A DNA stretch of 6,333 nucleotides from Actinomycetota bacterium (GTDB lineage Bacteria; Actinomycetota; Humimicrobiia; Humimicrobiales; Humimicrobiaceae). The notes below the pieces were generated by a model. It saw only the letters and a list, made by a program, of their open reading frames with translations. It was not told where the DNA came from and ran no database searches. Where the stretch lies: positions 1 to 6,333 of the forward strand of contig JAMCVO010000753.1 in NCBI GenBank assembly GCA_023475715.1. The letters run 5' to 3'. Both the position numbers and the translations under genes were made by a program. Of the stretch, positions 5,670 to 6,333 are shown in pieces (position 1 is the stretch's first letter; each line of letters opens with the position of its first letter).

Positions 5670-6333
5670 TTATAAAATATTTGATATTGGAACTGCTATA
5701 ATTTTTTTATCCATATATTGTAATTCGGTTCCGTTATAAATGATAAGACCAGCAATTGTCTCAGGATATTCTTCCATAAAAATTCTTATATTTTTTAAAT
5801 CATCATATTTAACCTTATCAGCCATTTTAACTTCCACTGCTATAAGCTTGTTTCCATGTTCTATAATAAAATCAACTTCCTGCCCACCAGTTGTTCTAAA
5901 GTGATAGATGTTGGCTTTAGGTTTAAACAGATTGACTGATATTCTTAAATGATGATAAACCAGAGATTCAAAAAATAGGCCATACTCCCTTGAGTTCTCC
6001 AATGATTTTTTATCATAAAAACCTGCAAGATAGATTGCCATTGATGGGTCAATCCAATAAATTTTTGGAGACTTTACAAGTCTTTTTGTCCTATTTTTAA
6101 AAAATGCCGGTATAACTTCTATAATATGAGAAGTCTGAAGTAAATTAATATATCTGTGGGTAGTTGGTTGTGATATTGAAGAATCTCTTGAAACCTCAGA
6201 CTGATTAAGTACTCTTGCAGTTCTAAATGCAAGGATTTGCATTAAATTTCTAAAATCAATTAATGAACTCACCTGTGAAAGCTCTCTTAAATCTCTCTCC
6301 AGATAAGTTGCCGAATATGATTCCCACCATCCT
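5670..6333 (-). CDS. ATPase/DUF4143 protein, partial: C-terminal part only
   Basis: The frame is open from the right edge to TAA at 5670-5672, giving 220 visible codons plus one further base of the next codon at position 6333. A GTG at 6270-6272 could be taken as a start, but the codons upstream continue family-typical sequence (WWESYSATYLERDLRELSQV), so the gene is simply cut and its N-terminal P-loop ATPase lies outside. Visible parts, counted from the first full codon: a winged-helix segment VLNQSEVSRDSSISQPTTHR at 41-60, then DUF4143 with FFESLVYHH (E122), GGQEVDFII (E152, D154) and AVEVK (E167, K169). The PD-(D/E)xK-like set E...D...E-x-K is complete, unlike in the adjacent ATPase. These proteins couple an ATPase to a DNA-binding and nuclease-like domain; their cellular role is not established. 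The segment 5583-5669 downstream has no clear terminator. Confidence 0.88.
   Translation of the reverse strand, partial: GWWESYSATYLERDLRELSQVSSLIDFRNLMQILAFRTARVLNQSEVSRDSSISQPTTHRYINLLQTSHIIEVIPAFFKNRTKRLVKSPKIYWIDPSMAIYLAGFYDKKSLENSREYGLFFESLVYHHLRISVNLFKPKANIYHFRTTGGQEVDFIIEHGNKLIAVEVKMADKVKYDDLKNIRIFMEEYPETIAGLIIYNGTELQYMDKKIIAVPISNIL

Noticed and set aside
6270..6272. GTG as the start of the right-hand DUF4143 gene
   Set aside because: The frame continues upstream to the window edge with family-typical residues (WWESY, LERDLRELSQV), and no RBS precedes the GTG.

Overview
This is an AT-rich bacterial fragment in which every recognisable protein gene lies on the minus strand. Good Shine-Dalgarno sequences, sigma70/sigmaA-type promoters, a GerMN-domain protein and a Lys-rich membrane anchor suggest a low-GC Gram-positive or related anaerobe (Clostridia-like, or an AT-rich deep-branching actinobacterial or Firmicutes-like lineage). 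The taxon cannot be fixed from sequence alone. The first and last genes run off the window.

Layout from high to low coordinates, which is the direction of transcription. (1) 5670-6333 is the C-terminal part of an ATPase/DUF4143 protein whose N-terminal ATPase lies beyond the right edge. (2) 4212-5525 is a complete ATPase/DUF4143 protein of a different subtype. It has its own TTGACA-N17-TAATAT promoter and a 17-bp direct repeat laid over that promoter and the early transcript. (3) 2897-4132 is a LarA-family nickel-pincer racemase/epimerase with all key residues in place. (4) 2637-2844 is a non-coding segment of about 208 nt that folds into a long closed structure with several nested helices and two possible pseudoknots. 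It is best read as a structured ncRNA. (5) 1892-2533 is a Ser/Thr/Gly-linked TPR lipoprotein-like gene with a strong promoter at 2590-2618, followed 23 nt later by (6) 1044-1868, a membrane-anchored GerMN-domain protein. These two probably form an envelope operon. (7) 1-874 is an NAD-dependent UDP-sugar 4-epimerase-type enzyme, missing only its C-terminal tail.

The most interesting item is the RNA at 2637-2844. Its size, multi-stem architecture and pseudoknots are unlike an mRNA leader, and an independent promoter separates it from the downstream gene. It could belong to a known ornate family (the raiA motif of Firmicutes/Actinobacteria is my leading guess) or be new. Second are the operator-like direct repeats at the ATPase promoter, and the contrast between an intact nuclease-like E-x-K motif in one DUF4143 protein and its replacement in the neighbour. 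The genes do not form one pathway: surface sugar metabolism, envelope proteins, a racemase and two accessory-type ATPases stand side by side.
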